A DNA stretch of 64,000 bases from Aquabacterium sp. A7-Y (GCF_026153205.1 NZ_JAPFBW010000001.1:340380-404379); one strand, 5' to 3'. Numbered from the stretch's first letter, positions 53,012 to 63,324 are shown. Numbers and translations: made by a program. Notes: a model not told the origin generated them from the letters alone.

Positions 53012-54329
53012 AATGCGTCGCGAAACGCCGCGCCGCGTCGATGCCGAGCCCGGTCGCGACACTGGCGAAGCCGTCGCCGCGCACCGCTGCGGCGGCGGGG
53101 AAGGCGGCCGCCAGGCGGTCCGTCAGCAGGCGCAGACCGGTCGAGCCACCGGTGAAATAAAGCGCGCTGATGTCATCAGGGCTGACGCCGGCGAGCTTCA
53201 CGGTCTCGCGGGCGGCCGCGACGATGCGGTCGAGATCGGCCGCCAGGGCCTGCGCGGCTTGCGCCTCGTCGAGTTGGGAGGACAAGCCGGGCTCGACCAC
53301 ACCCAGGTCGATACGGTGGCCGCTGCCGCCGCCGGCGACCGCGATCTTGGCCGCTTCGGCCCGCGCCGCCAGCTCGTGGCCGAGACGGTGGCGCACCACG
53401 TGCATCAGCCGGCGGTGGTGGGCCGGATCGGCGTAGAAGCCGGCCATGGCTTGCAGCTCCGCGACGCGCGTGGGGTTATAGAGGGTGTTGATCAGGTGCC
53501 AGGTCGCCAGGTCGAAATAGACCGCGCTGGGCACCTCGCGCGGCGGCTGCCCCTTGGCCGCACGACCGAGTGCGCGGTAGCCCAGCGGCGGCAGCAGCGC
53601 GGCCAGCTCGACCCGGCGGTCGAAGTCGGTGCCCGCGATGTGCACGCCGTGGTTGGCGAGGATGTCGTGCTTGCGCTCCAGCCGGCTGCGCCGCGCCGGC
53701 CCGACCCGCACCACCGAGAAGTCGGAGGTGCCGCCGCCGATGTCGGCCACCAGCACCAGCTCCTCGCGCTGCGCCTGCTGCTCGTAGTCGAAGGCGGCGG
53801 CGATCGGCTCGTACTGGAAGCACACGTCGGCGAAGCCCACGGCGCGGGCCGCGGCTTCCAGGGCCGACTGGGCCTGCGCGTCGCGTTGCGGGTCTTCGTC
53901 GACGAAATAGACCGGCCGGCCCATCACCACACGGCGCAGGGGCCCGCCGGCGGCCGCCTCGGCCTTGCTCTTCAGGTGGTGCAGGTAGCCGGTGATGACG
54001 TCCAGGTATTTGACCGACTGCCCGCCCCCGACATCGGTGGCCTGCTCCGCCAGGCTCGAGCCGAGGATGGACTTCATCGAGCGCATCAGCCGCCCGTCGT
54101 AGCCCTCGACATAGGCGGCCACGGCGGCGCGGCCGAAGGCCCGCAGCGGCAGCGGGCCGGAGACCGGCGCGTCGTGCGGGTCGGCGAAATAGAACACGGC
54201 GGTCGGCATGGTGCTGCGGCCGTCTTCGAGCTCGACCAGGCGGTGCCCGCCCGCCCCGGCGGACGGAATGGCGATGGCCGAATTGGAGGTGCCGAAGTCA
54301 ATGGCGCAGTGGTCGGGCGAGCGGGTCAT
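53010..54329 (-). CDS. Hsp70-family chaperone-like protein (YegD type)
   Basis: This is a 439-residue actin-fold ATPase of the Hsp70 superfamily that lacks the substrate-binding domain. Phosphate loop 1 is IDFGTSNSAIA, phosphate loop 2 is VADIGGGTSDFSVV, and the adenosine motif is YFTGGSTGL. Length and layout resemble E. coli YegD. The ATG at 54329 gives the normal start; the upstream frame to 54461 is Pro/Arg-rich and not coding. Clients are unknown. It precedes proQ on the same strand and lies after the liv operon terminator. Confidence 0.9.
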   Translation of the reverse strand: MTRSPDHCAIDFGTSNSAIAIPSAGAGGHRLVELEDGRSTMPTAVFYFADPHDAPVSGPLPLRAFGRAAVAAYVEGYDGRLMRSMKSILGSSLAEQATDVGGGQSVKYLDVITGYLHHLKSKAEAAAGGPLRRVVMGRPVYFVDEDPQRDAQAQSALEAAARAVGFADVCFQYEPIAAAFDYEQQAQREELVLVADIGGGTSDFSVVRVGPARRSRLERKHDILANHGVHIAGTDFDRRVELAALLPPLGYRALGRAAKGQPPREVPSAVYFDLATWHLINTLYNPTRVAELQAMAGFYADPAHHRRLMHVVRHRLGHELAARAEAAKIAVAGGGSGHRIDLGVVEPGLSSQLDEAQAAQALAADLDRIVAAARETVKLAGVSPDDISALYFTGGSTGLRLLTDRLAAAFPAAAAVRGDGFASVATGLGIDAARRFATH

Positions 54330-54459
54330 GGGCACAGGCGCCCCGGGCGGGCGGGAAGGACGCGGAGGGGGGCGGATTCTAGTCGCTTGCGGACGCACCC
54401 CCGTTGGAGGTCCGCTGCGTCCCTTGGGATCGCTCGGGTTCATCCCGCTCCGGCCCAAC

Positions 54460-54484
54460 AAAAAGGGCGGCCCGCAGGCCGCCC
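54460..54484 (-). terminator. Intrinsic terminator of the liv operon
   Basis: On the minus strand, 22 bases after the livJ stop, GGGCGGCC (54484-54477) pairs with GGCCGCCC (54472-54465) around a TGCG loop. Five Ts (54464-54460) follow. This is a clear terminator. Confidence 0.85.
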
Positions 54485-54506
54485 GTGTTGGCCGGAGCCG
54501 GTTCGA

Positions 54507-55679
54507 TTACTTCGCGGCCAGCTCGCGCAGCTTGAGCTGCTTGATCTTGCCGCCCTCGACCACGCCGACATAGGTGTTGGCCAGCGTGCCGCCCTTGTCG
54601 TCCAGGCCTTCGAAGTCGTTCGGGTTGTACTTGGCCGGCAGGGTCTTGAAGCCCTCGCTCAGCTTGGCGCGGATCGCCCCGGCGTCGCTCACGCTGCCGG
54701 CCAGCTTCATCGCCAGCGCGGTGGCGTGCACGGCCGAGTAGTTGAGCGAGACTTCGCTGCTCGGGTCGCGGCCCGGGTTGGCCTGACGGAAGCGCTGCAC
54801 GAAGGCCTTGGAGTCGGGCCGGTCGTCGTCCACCATCGGCAGCACGCCGATCGAGCCTTCGAGCGGGCCGTAGCCGCCGATGACCTTGGCCATCTCGTCC
54901 ATCTTGGCCTGGTCGATGATCACGAAACCACCCTTGAAGCCGAGTTCGCGCGCCTGCTTGACCACCAGGCCCGAGGGCTCGGAGGCGCCGCCGATGAACA
55001 TGACCTCCGGCTTCGCCGCCATCACGCGGCTCACGCCGCTGTAGAAGTCGGTCGACTTGTTGTAGGACATCGGATTGTCGGCCACCACCTTGCCGCCGGC
55101 GGCTTCCCAGGCCGGGCGGAAGGCCGCGGTCCAGGCCTTGGCGTAGTCATGGTCGGCATTGGCGATCGCGACGTTCTTGCCGAACTTGCCCATCGCATGG
55201 CGGATGAAGGGATCGACATAGCCGGTGAACTCGGGCGGGATGCGCACCGTCATCTTGTTGCCGCGGGCAGTGATCTGCGGCACGCTGGTGTAGGACAGCA
55301 GGATGAAGTTCATGCGCTCATTGATGGCCTGCAGCGCGAAGCTGCCGCCCGAATGCGGCACCAGCACGGCGGGCGTCTTGTGCTCCTGCACCAGGCGCTG
55401 CGCGTTGATCGCGGTCTCGCTGGGGTTGTACTTGTCGTCGAGCGCAACGATCTCGAGCTTGTACTTCTTGCCGCCGACCTCGAAGCCGGCCGCGTTGATC
55501 TCGGCCGCGGCCATCTGCATGCCGCTCAGCACGTTCTTGCCATAGAGCGCCGCGCCGCCGCTGAGGGGGCCCGAGTAGCCGATCTTGACGACTTCCTGGG
55601 CGAAAGCGCCGCCGGCCGACAGGGTCAGGCCCAGGCTCAGGGCCGCAGCGAGGCGGGCGAGGGGAAAGCGATTCGTCAT
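54507..55679 (-). CDS. livJ: Branched-chain amino acid-type ABC transporter, periplasmic binding protein
   Basis: This is a 390-residue periplasmic binding protein with a signal peptide ending in GGAFAQ. The mature part begins VVKIGYSGPLSGGAALYGKN, the usual opening of LivJ/Leu-Ile-Val-type receptors. It is the last gene of the operon, 59 bases after livF. Two ATGs compete. The one at 55679 has AGGAG eight bases upstream, while the one at 55685 has only two bases and is less likely. The ligand may be an amino acid or an aromatic acid; family members vary. Confidence 0.93.
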   Translation of the reverse strand: MTNRFPLARLAAALSLGLTLSAGGAFAQEVVKIGYSGPLSGGAALYGKNVLSGMQMAAAEINAAGFEVGGKKYKLEIVALDDKYNPSETAINAQRLVQEHKTPAVLVPHSGGSFALQAINERMNFILLSYTSVPQITARGNKMTVRIPPEFTGYVDPFIRHAMGKFGKNVAIANADHDYAKAWTAAFRPAWEAAGGKVVADNPMSYNKSTDFYSGVSRVMAAKPEVMFIGGASEPSGLVVKQARELGFKGGFVIIDQAKMDEMAKVIGGYGPLEGSIGVLPMVDDDRPDSKAFVQRFRQANPGRDPSSEVSLNYSAVHATALAMKLAGSVSDAGAIRAKLSEGFKTLPAKYNPNDFEGLDDKGGTLANTYVGVVEGGKIKQLKLRELAAK

Positions 55680-55738
55680 GGACATGTCTCCTTGTGGTTT
55701 GTGTGAATCGTTGTGGATGGGGGAAACCGGGGCGCCGC

Positions 55739-56432
55739 TCAGGCGCCGATATAGGCACGCCGCACGGCGTCGTTGTTGAGCAGCTCTTCGCGGCTGCCTT
55801 CCATCACGATGCGGCCGCCTTCGATCACATAGGCGCGGTGCGCGATCTGCAGCGCCGCGTAGGCGTTCTGCTCGGCCAGCAGCACGGTGGTGCCGGCGCG
55901 GTTGATCTTCTGCACCACCTCCAGCACCTGCTTCACCACCAGCGGCGCCAGGCCCAGCGAGGGTTCGTCGAGCAGCAGCGCCTTGGGCCGGCCCATCAGC
56001 GCGCGGCCGATCGCCACCATCTGCTGCTGCCCGCCGCTGAGCGAGCCGGCCGCGTCGTCCTTTTTCTGCTGCAGGATGGGGAAGAGCTCGAGGACCTCCT
56101 CCAGGCTGCGCTGTACACCCTTGCGGTCGCGCCGGTGCACGTAGGCGCCCAGCATCAGGTTTTTCAGCACCGACATGCCCGGGAAGAGCTTGCGGCCCTC
56201 GGGGCAGTGCAGCACGCCGTGCTCCACGACACGCGAGGGCTTCTGGCCCGCCAGCTCGATGTCGCCGAAGCGGATGCGACCCGAGGCGGCCTTGTGCAGC
56301 CCGCTGATGGTGCCGAAGATCGAGCTCTTGCCGGCGCCGTTGGCACCCAGCAGCACCACCAGCTCGCCGGCCTTGGCATGCAGCGAGACCTTGTCCAGCG
56401 CGCGGAAGCTGCCGTAGTTGAGCGAAACGTTG

Positions 56433-56446
<14 letters not shown>
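55739..56446 (-). CDS. livF: Branched-chain amino acid-type ABC transporter, ATPase LivF
   Basis: This is a 235-residue ATP-binding subunit with Walker [10 protein letters not shown], signature LSGGQQQMV and Walker [12 protein letters not shown], the usual length for LivF. Its ATG lies inside the end of livG (14-base overlap), so translation is coupled. It pairs with LivG to drive import through LivH/LivM. Confidence 0.96.
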
Positions 56447-57189
<743 letters not shown>

Positions 57190-57197
<8 letters not shown>

Positions 57198-58227
57198 GGC
57201 TGCCCTCCTGCGCGCGCAGGGGCTGGGAGGTCGAGGCGGGCGTCTGGACCGAGGCGTTGGCCCGGGTCGCTGCGGCTTGGGCGGTGTAGGCGCGGCGCGC
57301 GCGCCACTTGAGCCAGCTGCCGACGATGCCGTCAGGCACGAAGATGACCAGCAGGATCAGGATCGGGCCGAAGACGAGGAAGCGGTACTCCTGCAGGAAC
57401 TGCAGGTACTGGGTCAGCCAGGGCATGATGAGGGCGCCCAGCAGCGGGCCCAGCTGGGTGCCGATGCCGCCGACCAGCATGTACATGGTCATGTCGAAGG
57501 TGTGCTCGACCGCGGCGATGCCGGGGCCCAGGAAACGCACGTAGCCGGCATAGAGGCCGCCGGCCAGCCCGGCATAAAAGACCGAGAGCATGAAGGCCAG
57601 CACCTTGTTGCGCATCAGGTTGATGCCCAGCGACTCGGCCAGTTCCTCGCTGTTGCGGATCGCGATGAAGGTGCCACCCAGCAGCGAGTGCACGATGCGG
57701 TGCATGGCCCACATGCCGGCGGCCAGGAAAAACAGCACCATGTAGTACAGCTCGCGCGGCGACTCGAAGGCCAGCGGCCCGATCGGCGCGGGCGAAGGGA
57801 TGCCGATGATGCCCACGGTGCCGTGGGTCAGGCTCTCCCACTTCTCGATCACGAGGAACATGATGTAGCCCACGCAGAGCGTGAAGATCGAGAAGTAGTG
57901 GCCCTTGAGACGCAGCGACAGGATACCGATGCCGAAGCCCAGCACCGCGGCCAGCAGGCCCGAGAGCGCAAAGGCGATCCAGAACGGCACCTGGTGGTCC
58001 ACCGTCAGGATGCCCACCGTGTACGCGCCCACCGCCATGAAGCCGGCATGCGCGAGGTTGAACTGGCCGGTGTAGCCGGTGATCAGGTTCAGCCCCACCG
58101 TGGACAGCGCGAAGATGTAGGCGGTGCTCATCACCGTCAGGTGGTAGTCGTTGCCCGCGATGAAGGGGAACGCGATACCGAGCAGCAGCAACAGGCTCCA
58201 GCCCAGCTTGCCTTGAAGTTGAGCCAT
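57190..58227 (-). CDS. livM: Branched-chain amino acid-type ABC transporter, permease LivM
   Basis: This is a 345-residue inner-membrane permease with about nine helices. It has the LivM motifs LNLITGYTGQFNLAHAGFMAVGAYT (read as LNLITGYTGQFNLAHAG) and SLGINLMRNKVLAFMLSVFYAG. A 40-residue polar C-terminal tail follows the last helix. It starts two bases after the livH stop. Confidence 0.95.
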
Positions 58228-58229
58228 GA

Positions 58230-59093
58230 TCAGCGCACTCCCTTGGTGAACAGGCCCTGCGGGCGGACCGACAGGATCACGACCAGCAGCGCGAAGGCGA
58301 TGATGTCCTTGTAGTCGGGCGAGAGGTAGAAGGCGCCGAAGCTCTCGGCGAAGCCGATGATCAGCCCGCCCACGATGGCGCCCGGCACGCTGCCCATGCC
58401 ACCCAGGATGATGATGACGAAGGCTTTGGTGATCACCAGGTGCCCCATCGCCGGGTAAACGAGGTTGATCGGCGCGTAGAGCGCCGCCGCGACCGCGGCC
58501 AGGGCGCCGGAGATCCCGAAGGTCAGCATCGCGACCTTGTTGGCGTCGATGCCGACCAGGGCTGCGCCCTCGCGGTTCTGCGCCATCGCGATGATGGTGG
58601 AGCCGGTCACGGTCTTTTTCAGGAACAGGTGCAGGGCCACCATCAGACCGAAGGCCGCCGCGATGATCAGCAGGCGCTGCACCGGAGCGGTGAGCCCGGC
58701 GACGCTGATGACGCTGCCGTAGGGCGTGTCCATGCGGTGGAAGTCGGCGCCCCAGACCGCCTGCGCACCCGCCTCGAGGAACAGCAGCAGGCCGATGGCC
58801 GCGATCATGTGGTGCAGGCCGGGCGCGTTGCGCAGCGGGTGGAAGACCAGCCGCTCGGCCAGCACGGCGATCAGCGCCACCGCGACCGCGGAGCCCGCCA
58901 TCGCGGCCCAGTAACCCCAGCCTTGCGCACTGATCAGGTAAAAGGCCGCATAAGCACCTGCCATGTAAAACGCGCCGTGCGCGAAATTGGGCACGTGCAA
59001 TATGCCGTAAACCAGCGTGAGTCCGAGCGCGACGAGGCTGTAGATGCCCCCAAGCGTCAGGCCGTTCAAAACCTGCTGGAAAAACAATTCCAA
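58230..59093 (-). CDS. livH: Branched-chain amino acid-type ABC transporter, permease LivH
   Basis: This is a 287-residue permease with about eight helices. It begins (M)ELFFQQVLNGLTLGGIYSLV, the standard LivH start, and has the GINxNKVAMLTFGISGALAAVAA-type core. A TTG at 59093 is chosen because AAGGAG lies five bases upstream; an in-frame ATG at 59111 overlaps the ribosome-binding site. It is the first gene of the liv operon, behind a 330-base palindrome-rich gap. Confidence 0.94.
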   Translation of the reverse strand: MELFFQQVLNGLTLGGIYSLVALGLTLVYGILHVPNFAHGAFYMAGAYAAFYLISAQGWGYWAAMAGSAVAVALIAVLAERLVFHPLRNAPGLHHMIAAIGLLLFLEAGAQAVWGADFHRMDTPYGSVISVAGLTAPVQRLLIIAAAFGLMVALHLFLKKTVTGSTIIAMAQNREGAALVGIDANKVAMLTFGISGALAAVAAALYAPINLVYPAMGHLVITKAFVIIILGGMGSVPGAIVGGLIIGFAESFGAFYLSPDYKDIIAFALLVVILSVRPQGLFTKGVR

Positions 59094-59251
59094 GATATCT
59101 CCTTCACGCACTCGTTGCGCGTATGGCCGGCCTGCTGGACAGCGGGCGGCGGGGCGAGGTCGGGCCGGGCGACGAAGTGCCCGTGTTGGACCGTGGTGCC
59201 AACTTTGTCATGCTGCTTCGCGGCGCGTCAACGCGATTTTCCCCATAATTG

Positions 59252-59368
59252 TTCTGCATGGCAGAAAAAAAGGAATGGGACTTCTACTGAGAAGCTCTGA
59301 AATGCCGCAGAAATGGATCAAGAATCTGCACAGCAGAATATCTTCTGGCGTCTGAAAATTCTGCAGAA
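59252..59368. promoter_or_regulatory. Palindrome cluster upstream of livH
   Basis: The 329-base gap between livH and the SDR gene (59094-59422) has no gene but is unusually AT-rich for the window and contains related palindromes. These are TTCTGC-ATG-GCAGAA (59252-59266), TCTGC-ACA-GCAGA (59325-59337) and TTCTGCAGAA (59359-59368). A fourth, unrelated one is CTTCT-ACTG-AGAAG (59281-59294). The shared TTCTGC/GCAGAA half-site suggests binding of one dimeric regulator controlling the liv operon. A CAATTATGG element near 59242-59250 (minus strand) could be part of a -10 region. Confidence 0.45.
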
Positions 59369-59422
59369 ACCCCTGGGGCGGCTGGAATATGCCCGGCCGC
59401 GGCGCCGCGATTCAGGCCTGCT

Positions 59423-60184
59423 TCAGCGCACCATGTAGCCACCGTCGGCGACGATGGTCTGCCCGGTGACATATCGCCCGGCGGCGCTCGCCAGCATCAC
59501 GGCGATACCGCCGATGTCGTCGGGCTGGCCAAAGCGACGCAGGGGCAATTCCCGCTCCATCAGATTGCGCAGCCGCGGGTCCTCCACCAGGGCGCGGGCG
59601 AAATCGGTCTCCACCACACCCGGGGCGATGCAGTTGACGCGGATGTTGTCCGGGCCCCATTCGACCGCGAGGTTGCGGGCCAGCTGCATGTCGGCGGCCT
59701 TGGAGACGTTGTAGGCGCCGATGGAGGTGGAGCCATGCAGGCCGCCGATCGAGGAGACGATCACGATGGCGCCGTCGCGTTTGGCCGCCATGTCGGGGCG
59801 CACCATGTTGCTCAGCCACAGGTTGCTGAGCACGTTGTTGCGCATGATCTTGTCAAAGACCTCGTCGCTGATCCCGGTGCTCGGCCCGTAGTAGGGATTG
59901 GTCGCGGCGTTGCAGACCAGGATGTCGATGGGGCCCAGGCGCTGGCGCGTCTCGGCCACCAGGTGCTCCAGGTCCGTCTTGCTGGAGATGTTGGCGGGGA
60001 TCGCGATGGCGTCGCCGCCTTCACCGCGGATCGCGGCCGCGACCTCCTCGCAGGCGGGTGCCTTGCGGCTGGAGATCACGACGCGGGCGCCACAGCGCGC
60101 GAGATTCTCGGCGATGGAGCGGCCGATACCGCGACTGGAGCCGGTGACGATGGCGACCTTGCCATCGAGCTTGAAGAGTTGCAT
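59423..60184 (-). CDS. SDR-family oxidoreductase
   Basis: This is a 253-residue short-chain dehydrogenase/reductase of the classical type. It has the nucleotide motif TGSSRGIGRSI (8 residues into the fold), CNAATNP in place of NNAG, the catalytic Ser in IVSSIGG, YNVSK (Tyr-x-x-x-Lys), and the C-terminal VTGQTIVADGGYMV. A CAGGAGA site precedes the ATG. It lies upstream of the liv operon on the same strand, separated by the palindrome cluster, so it is a separate unit. The fold fits 3-oxoacyl reductases and many sugar or steroid dehydrogenases; the substrate is open. Confidence 0.94.
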   Translation of the reverse strand: MQLFKLDGKVAIVTGSSRGIGRSIAENLARCGARVVISSRKAPACEEVAAAIRGEGGDAIAIPANISSKTDLEHLVAETRQRLGPIDILVCNAATNPYYGPSTGISDEVFDKIMRNNVLSNLWLSNMVRPDMAAKRDGAIVIVSSIGGLHGSTSIGAYNVSKAADMQLARNLAVEWGPDNIRVNCIAPGVVETDFARALVEDPRLRNLMERELPLRRFGQPDDIGGIAVMLASAAGRYVTGQTIVADGGYMVR

Positions 60185-60312
60185 GGTTGTCTCCTGGTGG
60201 CGGCGCGACGGCGCACACGGATTGTGTTTTGCCACGCACGTTAGGTGGCTTCGCCATGCGGGTCTGTCACTGAAGGGACAAACCCGGGAGATCCCCCAGG
60301 CATGAAAACCCG

Positions 60313-60879
60313 ATGAGCACCGACCTTCCGCTTGCGCTGCCAGCTGGCAGCGACCCGTCCCGCTGCACCCGGCTGTTTTTCGCCCTCTGGCCAGGGCCCG
60401 TCGAACGCGAGGCCCTGGTGGCTCGGCAGCGCCTGTGGCAGTGGCCGGCCGGGGCGAGGCTGAGCCGGCCGGCACGCCTGCACCTGACCTTGCATTTCCT
60501 CGCCCAGGTGCCGGTCGAGCGCGTGGCCGAGTTCGCCGATGCGGGCGCAGTGGCAGGCGCGCCTTTCGAGCTGGGCTTGCAGGAGGCCGGGCTCTGGAAC
60601 GGGGTGGCCTGGTTGCGGCCGGCGGCCGCGCCGGAGGCGCTGAGGCGCCTGCATGCGGACCTCGGTGCCGCCTTGCAGGGCCTGGGCTGGACCCCCGAGT
60701 CGCGCGGCTTCGAACCGCATGTCACGCTGGCGCGCGATGCACGCGGCGCGGTGCCGCCGGCCGGGCTGCCCGAGCTGCGCTGGCGGGTCGGCGAGCACGT
60801 GCTGGTCGAGTCGGTGCTCGGGCCGCAGCCCGAGTACCGGGTGCTGCGGCGTTATCCCTGGGGCCCAGCAGGCGTTTGA
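60313..60879 (+). CDS. thpR: RNA 2',3'-cyclic phosphodiesterase ThpR (LigT-like)
   Basis: This is a 188-residue 2H phosphoesterase. The two H-x-T motifs are HLTLHFL (His57, Thr59) and HVTLAR (His136, Thr138), with the starting strand RLFFALWP. These enzymes open 2',3'-cyclic phosphates on RNA. Length is normal. It is divergent from the SDR gene and convergent with the thioesterase (13-base gap). Confidence 0.93.
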   Translation: MSTDLPLALPAGSDPSRCTRLFFALWPGPVEREALVARQRLWQWPAGARLSRPARLHLTLHFLAQVPVERVAEFADAGAVAGAPFELGLQEAGLWNGVAWLRPAAAPEALRRLHADLGAALQGLGWTPESRGFEPHVTLARDARGAVPPAGLPELRWRVGEHVLVESVLGPQPEYRVLRRYPWGPAGV

Positions 60880-60892
60880 GCCGTTTGCCGGA

Positions 60893-61714
60893 TCAGGCGT
60901 AGACCGCGACCACCTGGTAGCCGAAGGCCGCCAGCTCGCCCGAGGGTGTCCACAGCGTGGTGCTGTCGTTGACATGGCCGGCTGCCGCGGCGCGGGTTTC
61001 GTTGTCGATGCGCCAGTAGCCGTCGGCCGCGGCGGGGCCGGACAGCGGCGCCAGTTCCAGCGCCCAGGTCACCGAGCTGGCCGGCGCGCGCTGGCTGAGC
61101 TGCCCCAGCGCGGCGGTCGGTGCGGCGTCGGTCAACATCACGACCAGCAGTTCCTCGCTGATGGACTCGCCGCGCAGGCGTGCGTGCACCCGGGTCCGCC
61201 AGCCCGGCTTGCCGCTGAAGGGGTAGTTGCCTTCGGCCCAGCGGAACTCCAGGTGCTGCGTGAAGTTCGGCGTCACGCCGGGGCGGAAGGGCAGGGCGGG
61301 CGCATCGGACGGGGTGACGCTCACCGGTGGCTGCTGAGGCGCCAGCGGTGCCAGCGGCGTCTCGCGGCCGGCGCCGAAGACGCCCATCAGCACGGCCGCC
61401 GTCTGGCCGGCCTGGCTGACCACCGCCTGCACCTGGCGCAGGTGTTTGCCTTCGCGCAGCACCTCGATGCGCACGTCCATCTCGCCCAGGCCCACCGGCC
61501 CGACGAAGTTGGTCTGCAAGGCGACGAGCCGCACCTGCGGCGCCCAGGCGGCGCCAGCGACGTCCCGCATCGCCTGCACCGAGCAGGCCGCGATGAAACC
61601 GCCGAAGGTGGTCCGGCCCTGCAGCCAGTCCTCGGTGACGGGGAAGCTCACAGTGGCCTCGCGGCGCTGTCGCGCGGCCAGCAGGCGGTGGAAGGGAAGC
61701 AGGCGGTCGGTCAT
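60893..61714 (-). CDS. TesB-like acyl-CoA thioesterase
   Basis: This is a 273-residue double-hotdog thioesterase. N-terminal hotdog features are FPVTEDWLQGRTTFGGFIAACSVQAM, and the second hotdog is around TWALELAPLSGPAAADGYWRIDNETRAAAAGHVND. The family hydrolyses acyl-CoA esters. The ATG at 61714 is chosen; the frame upstream has no coding look. The 317-base gap to the potassium channel (61715-62031) holds no gene that I can see. It does hold a near-repeat GGATCCAGGC/GGATCCAAGC and a palindrome ATTTGC-CT-GCAAAT at 61904-61917. Confidence 0.88.
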   Translation of the reverse strand: MTDRLLPFHRLLAARQRREATVSFPVTEDWLQGRTTFGGFIAACSVQAMRDVAGAAWAPQVRLVALQTNFVGPVGLGEMDVRIEVLREGKHLRQVQAVVSQAGQTAAVLMGVFGAGRETPLAPLAPQQPPVSVTPSDAPALPFRPGVTPNFTQHLEFRWAEGNYPFSGKPGWRTRVHARLRGESISEELLVVMLTDAAPTAALGQLSQRAPASSVTWALELAPLSGPAAADGYWRIDNETRAAAAGHVNDSTTLWTPSGELAAFGYQVVAVYA

Positions 61715-62031
61715 GGCGCACAGGCCGGGGGCCGGGGATGGAACACCTGTGCATTGTCCCGGGTGCCACCGACAGCCGCTGTCACCAGCTTGGCACTCTG
61801 TCACGACGCGGCTCGCTGTGCGGGCAAGCTCGGTTCCGAGCTGCGGAACTGCTCACGGATCCAGGCTTTTTGGCCGCGGATCCAAGCTTGCACGAAGTCT
61901 CTGATTTGCCTGCAAATTGGGAAGCGGAGAGAGAGGCAAGCTGGGGGACGTGGATACGAACCCGATGCGGAGCGGGTGACGCCTAGCGGCTTGTTGAAGA
62001 GCCGTGCGATTTGGCAAGCGCCCGAGAAAGA

Positions 62032-62910
62032 TCAGGGCAGCCGCACGCCGCAGTGCCGGCAGAAGTTGGCCTCGGCCGTCTCCTCCCCGGTGCCGCAGGC
62101 GGGGCACAGGCGCGTCGGCGGCCGCCGCAGACGCATCGAGGTCATCTCGGACGTCACGATGCCGGTGGGCACCGCCAGCGTGCCCCAGCCGAGCAGCATC
62201 ATCAGCGAGGCGATCAACCGCCCGGCATCGGTCTTGGGCACGATGTCCCCGAAGCCCACCGTCGTCAGCGCGGTGATGGCCCAGTAGACCGAGGTGGGGA
62301 TGTCGGTGAAGCCGTGGCGCGGGCCTTCCACCAGGTACATCAGGGTGCCCAGCACCAGCACCACCATCAGCACGAAGCCGAGGAACACCAGGATCTTGCG
62401 CCGGCTGTTGGCCAGCGCCCCGACCAGCATGCGGTACTCCTGCGCGTACTGGGTCAGCTTGAAGATGCGGAAGATGCGCAGCAGCCGCAGGATGCGCACG
62501 TCCATCAGCAGGTGCAGCTCGGGCGCCACCGCCGCGAGGTAGGCCGGCAGGATGGAAAGCAGGTCGATGATGCCGAAAAAGCTGCGCGCATAACGCAGCG
62601 GCCGGTTCACGCAGGCCAGCCGGGCCACGTACTCGGCCGTGAAGAGCAGCGTGAAGCTCCACTCCAGCACGTTGAACAGGCCGCCGTAACGCTGCCTGAG
62701 ACCCTGCACGCTGTCGAGCGTGACGGTCAGGACACTCAGCAGGATGGCGACGATCAGGACCAGGTCGAAGGTCCGGCCCGCGTGTGTGTCCGCCTCGAAG
62801 ATGACACCGTAGAGCCGGCGCCGCCAGCCCCCCGCGGGTTTGCCGAAGTCCTCGTCGGAGGTGGAGGACAGCGAAAACGGGTCGCGGCTGCGGGGCGGGC
62901 TGGATTCCAT
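62032..62910 (-). CDS. Voltage-gated-type potassium channel with C-terminal zinc ribbon
   Basis: This is a 292-residue ion channel with six membrane segments. S4 carries spaced arginines in DVRILRLLRIFRIFKLTQY, and the pore has the potassium filter TVGFGD (residues 217-222). After S6 comes a short zinc ribbon (Cys269, Cys272, Cys284, Cys287 in CPAC...CRHC), which most bacterial Kv-like channels lack. It would form tetramers in the inner membrane. It is followed six bases later on the same strand by doxX, so the two may be co-transcribed in the order channel after doxX. Confidence 0.93.
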   Translation of the reverse strand: MESSPPRSRDPFSLSSTSDEDFGKPAGGWRRRLYGVIFEADTHAGRTFDLVLIVAILLSVLTVTLDSVQGLRQRYGGLFNVLEWSFTLLFTAEYVARLACVNRPLRYARSFFGIIDLLSILPAYLAAVAPELHLLMDVRILRLLRIFRIFKLTQYAQEYRMLVGALANSRRKILVFLGFVLMVVLVLGTLMYLVEGPRHGFTDIPTSVYWAITALTTVGFGDIVPKTDAGRLIASLMMLLGWGTLAVPTGIVTSEMTSMRLRRPPTRLCPACGTGEETAEANFCRHCGVRLP

Positions 62911-62916
62911 GCGGTG

Positions 62917-63324
62917 TCAGGGGCTCTCTCGCTGGTCCAGCGAGACGGGGCCGGCACCGAAGGCCGCCACGAACAGCAGGCCGCCGGTGATGGCGAGGTT
63001 TTTGTAGAAGCTGATGTTCTGGGCCATCTTCTGGGCCTCGTCGACGGCCCAGAAATTGTGGAAGACCAGGGCCGCGACGAAGGCGAACACCGCCAGCACC
63101 AGGGCCGCCCAGCGCGCCTTGAAGCCGAGCAGCAGGGCCAGCCCGCCGACGATCTCCAGCGCGATCGTACCGGCCGCGAGCGCGGGCGGCAGCGGCAGGC
63201 CTTTGGAAGCGATGTAGGCCGCGGTGCCCTCGAAGTTGCCGATCTTCGAAAAGCCCGAAGGCACGAACATCAGTGCGAGCAGGATGCGGCCCATCAGCGG
63301 GCCGAACTTTTCGATGAAGGCCAT
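62917..63324 (-). CDS. DoxX family membrane protein
   Basis: This is a 135-residue protein with four membrane helices of the DoxX/DoxD family, with GRILLALMFVPSGFSKIGNF, the ALEIVGGLALLLGFKARWAAL core and FYKNLAITGGLLFVAAFGAG. The ATG at 63324 gives the normal start. It lies 80 bases after the oxidoreductase gene and six before the channel. DoxX-like proteins take part in quinone or thiosulfate oxidation in some species, but most, like this one, have no known role. Confidence 0.93.
   Translation of the reverse strand: MAFIEKFGPLMGRILLALMFVPSGFSKIGNFEGTAAYIASKGLPLPPALAAGTIALEIVGGLALLLGFKARWAALVLAVFAFVAALVFHNFWAVDEAQKMAQNISFYKNLAITGGLLFVAAFGAGPVSLDQRESP

Noticed and set aside
50517..55706. A 1729-codon plus-strand frame opposite OpgC, ProQ, Hsp70 and livJ
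   Set aside because: It runs through four well-supported opposite-strand genes, including their gaps and a terminator; the composition is that of a shadow frame.
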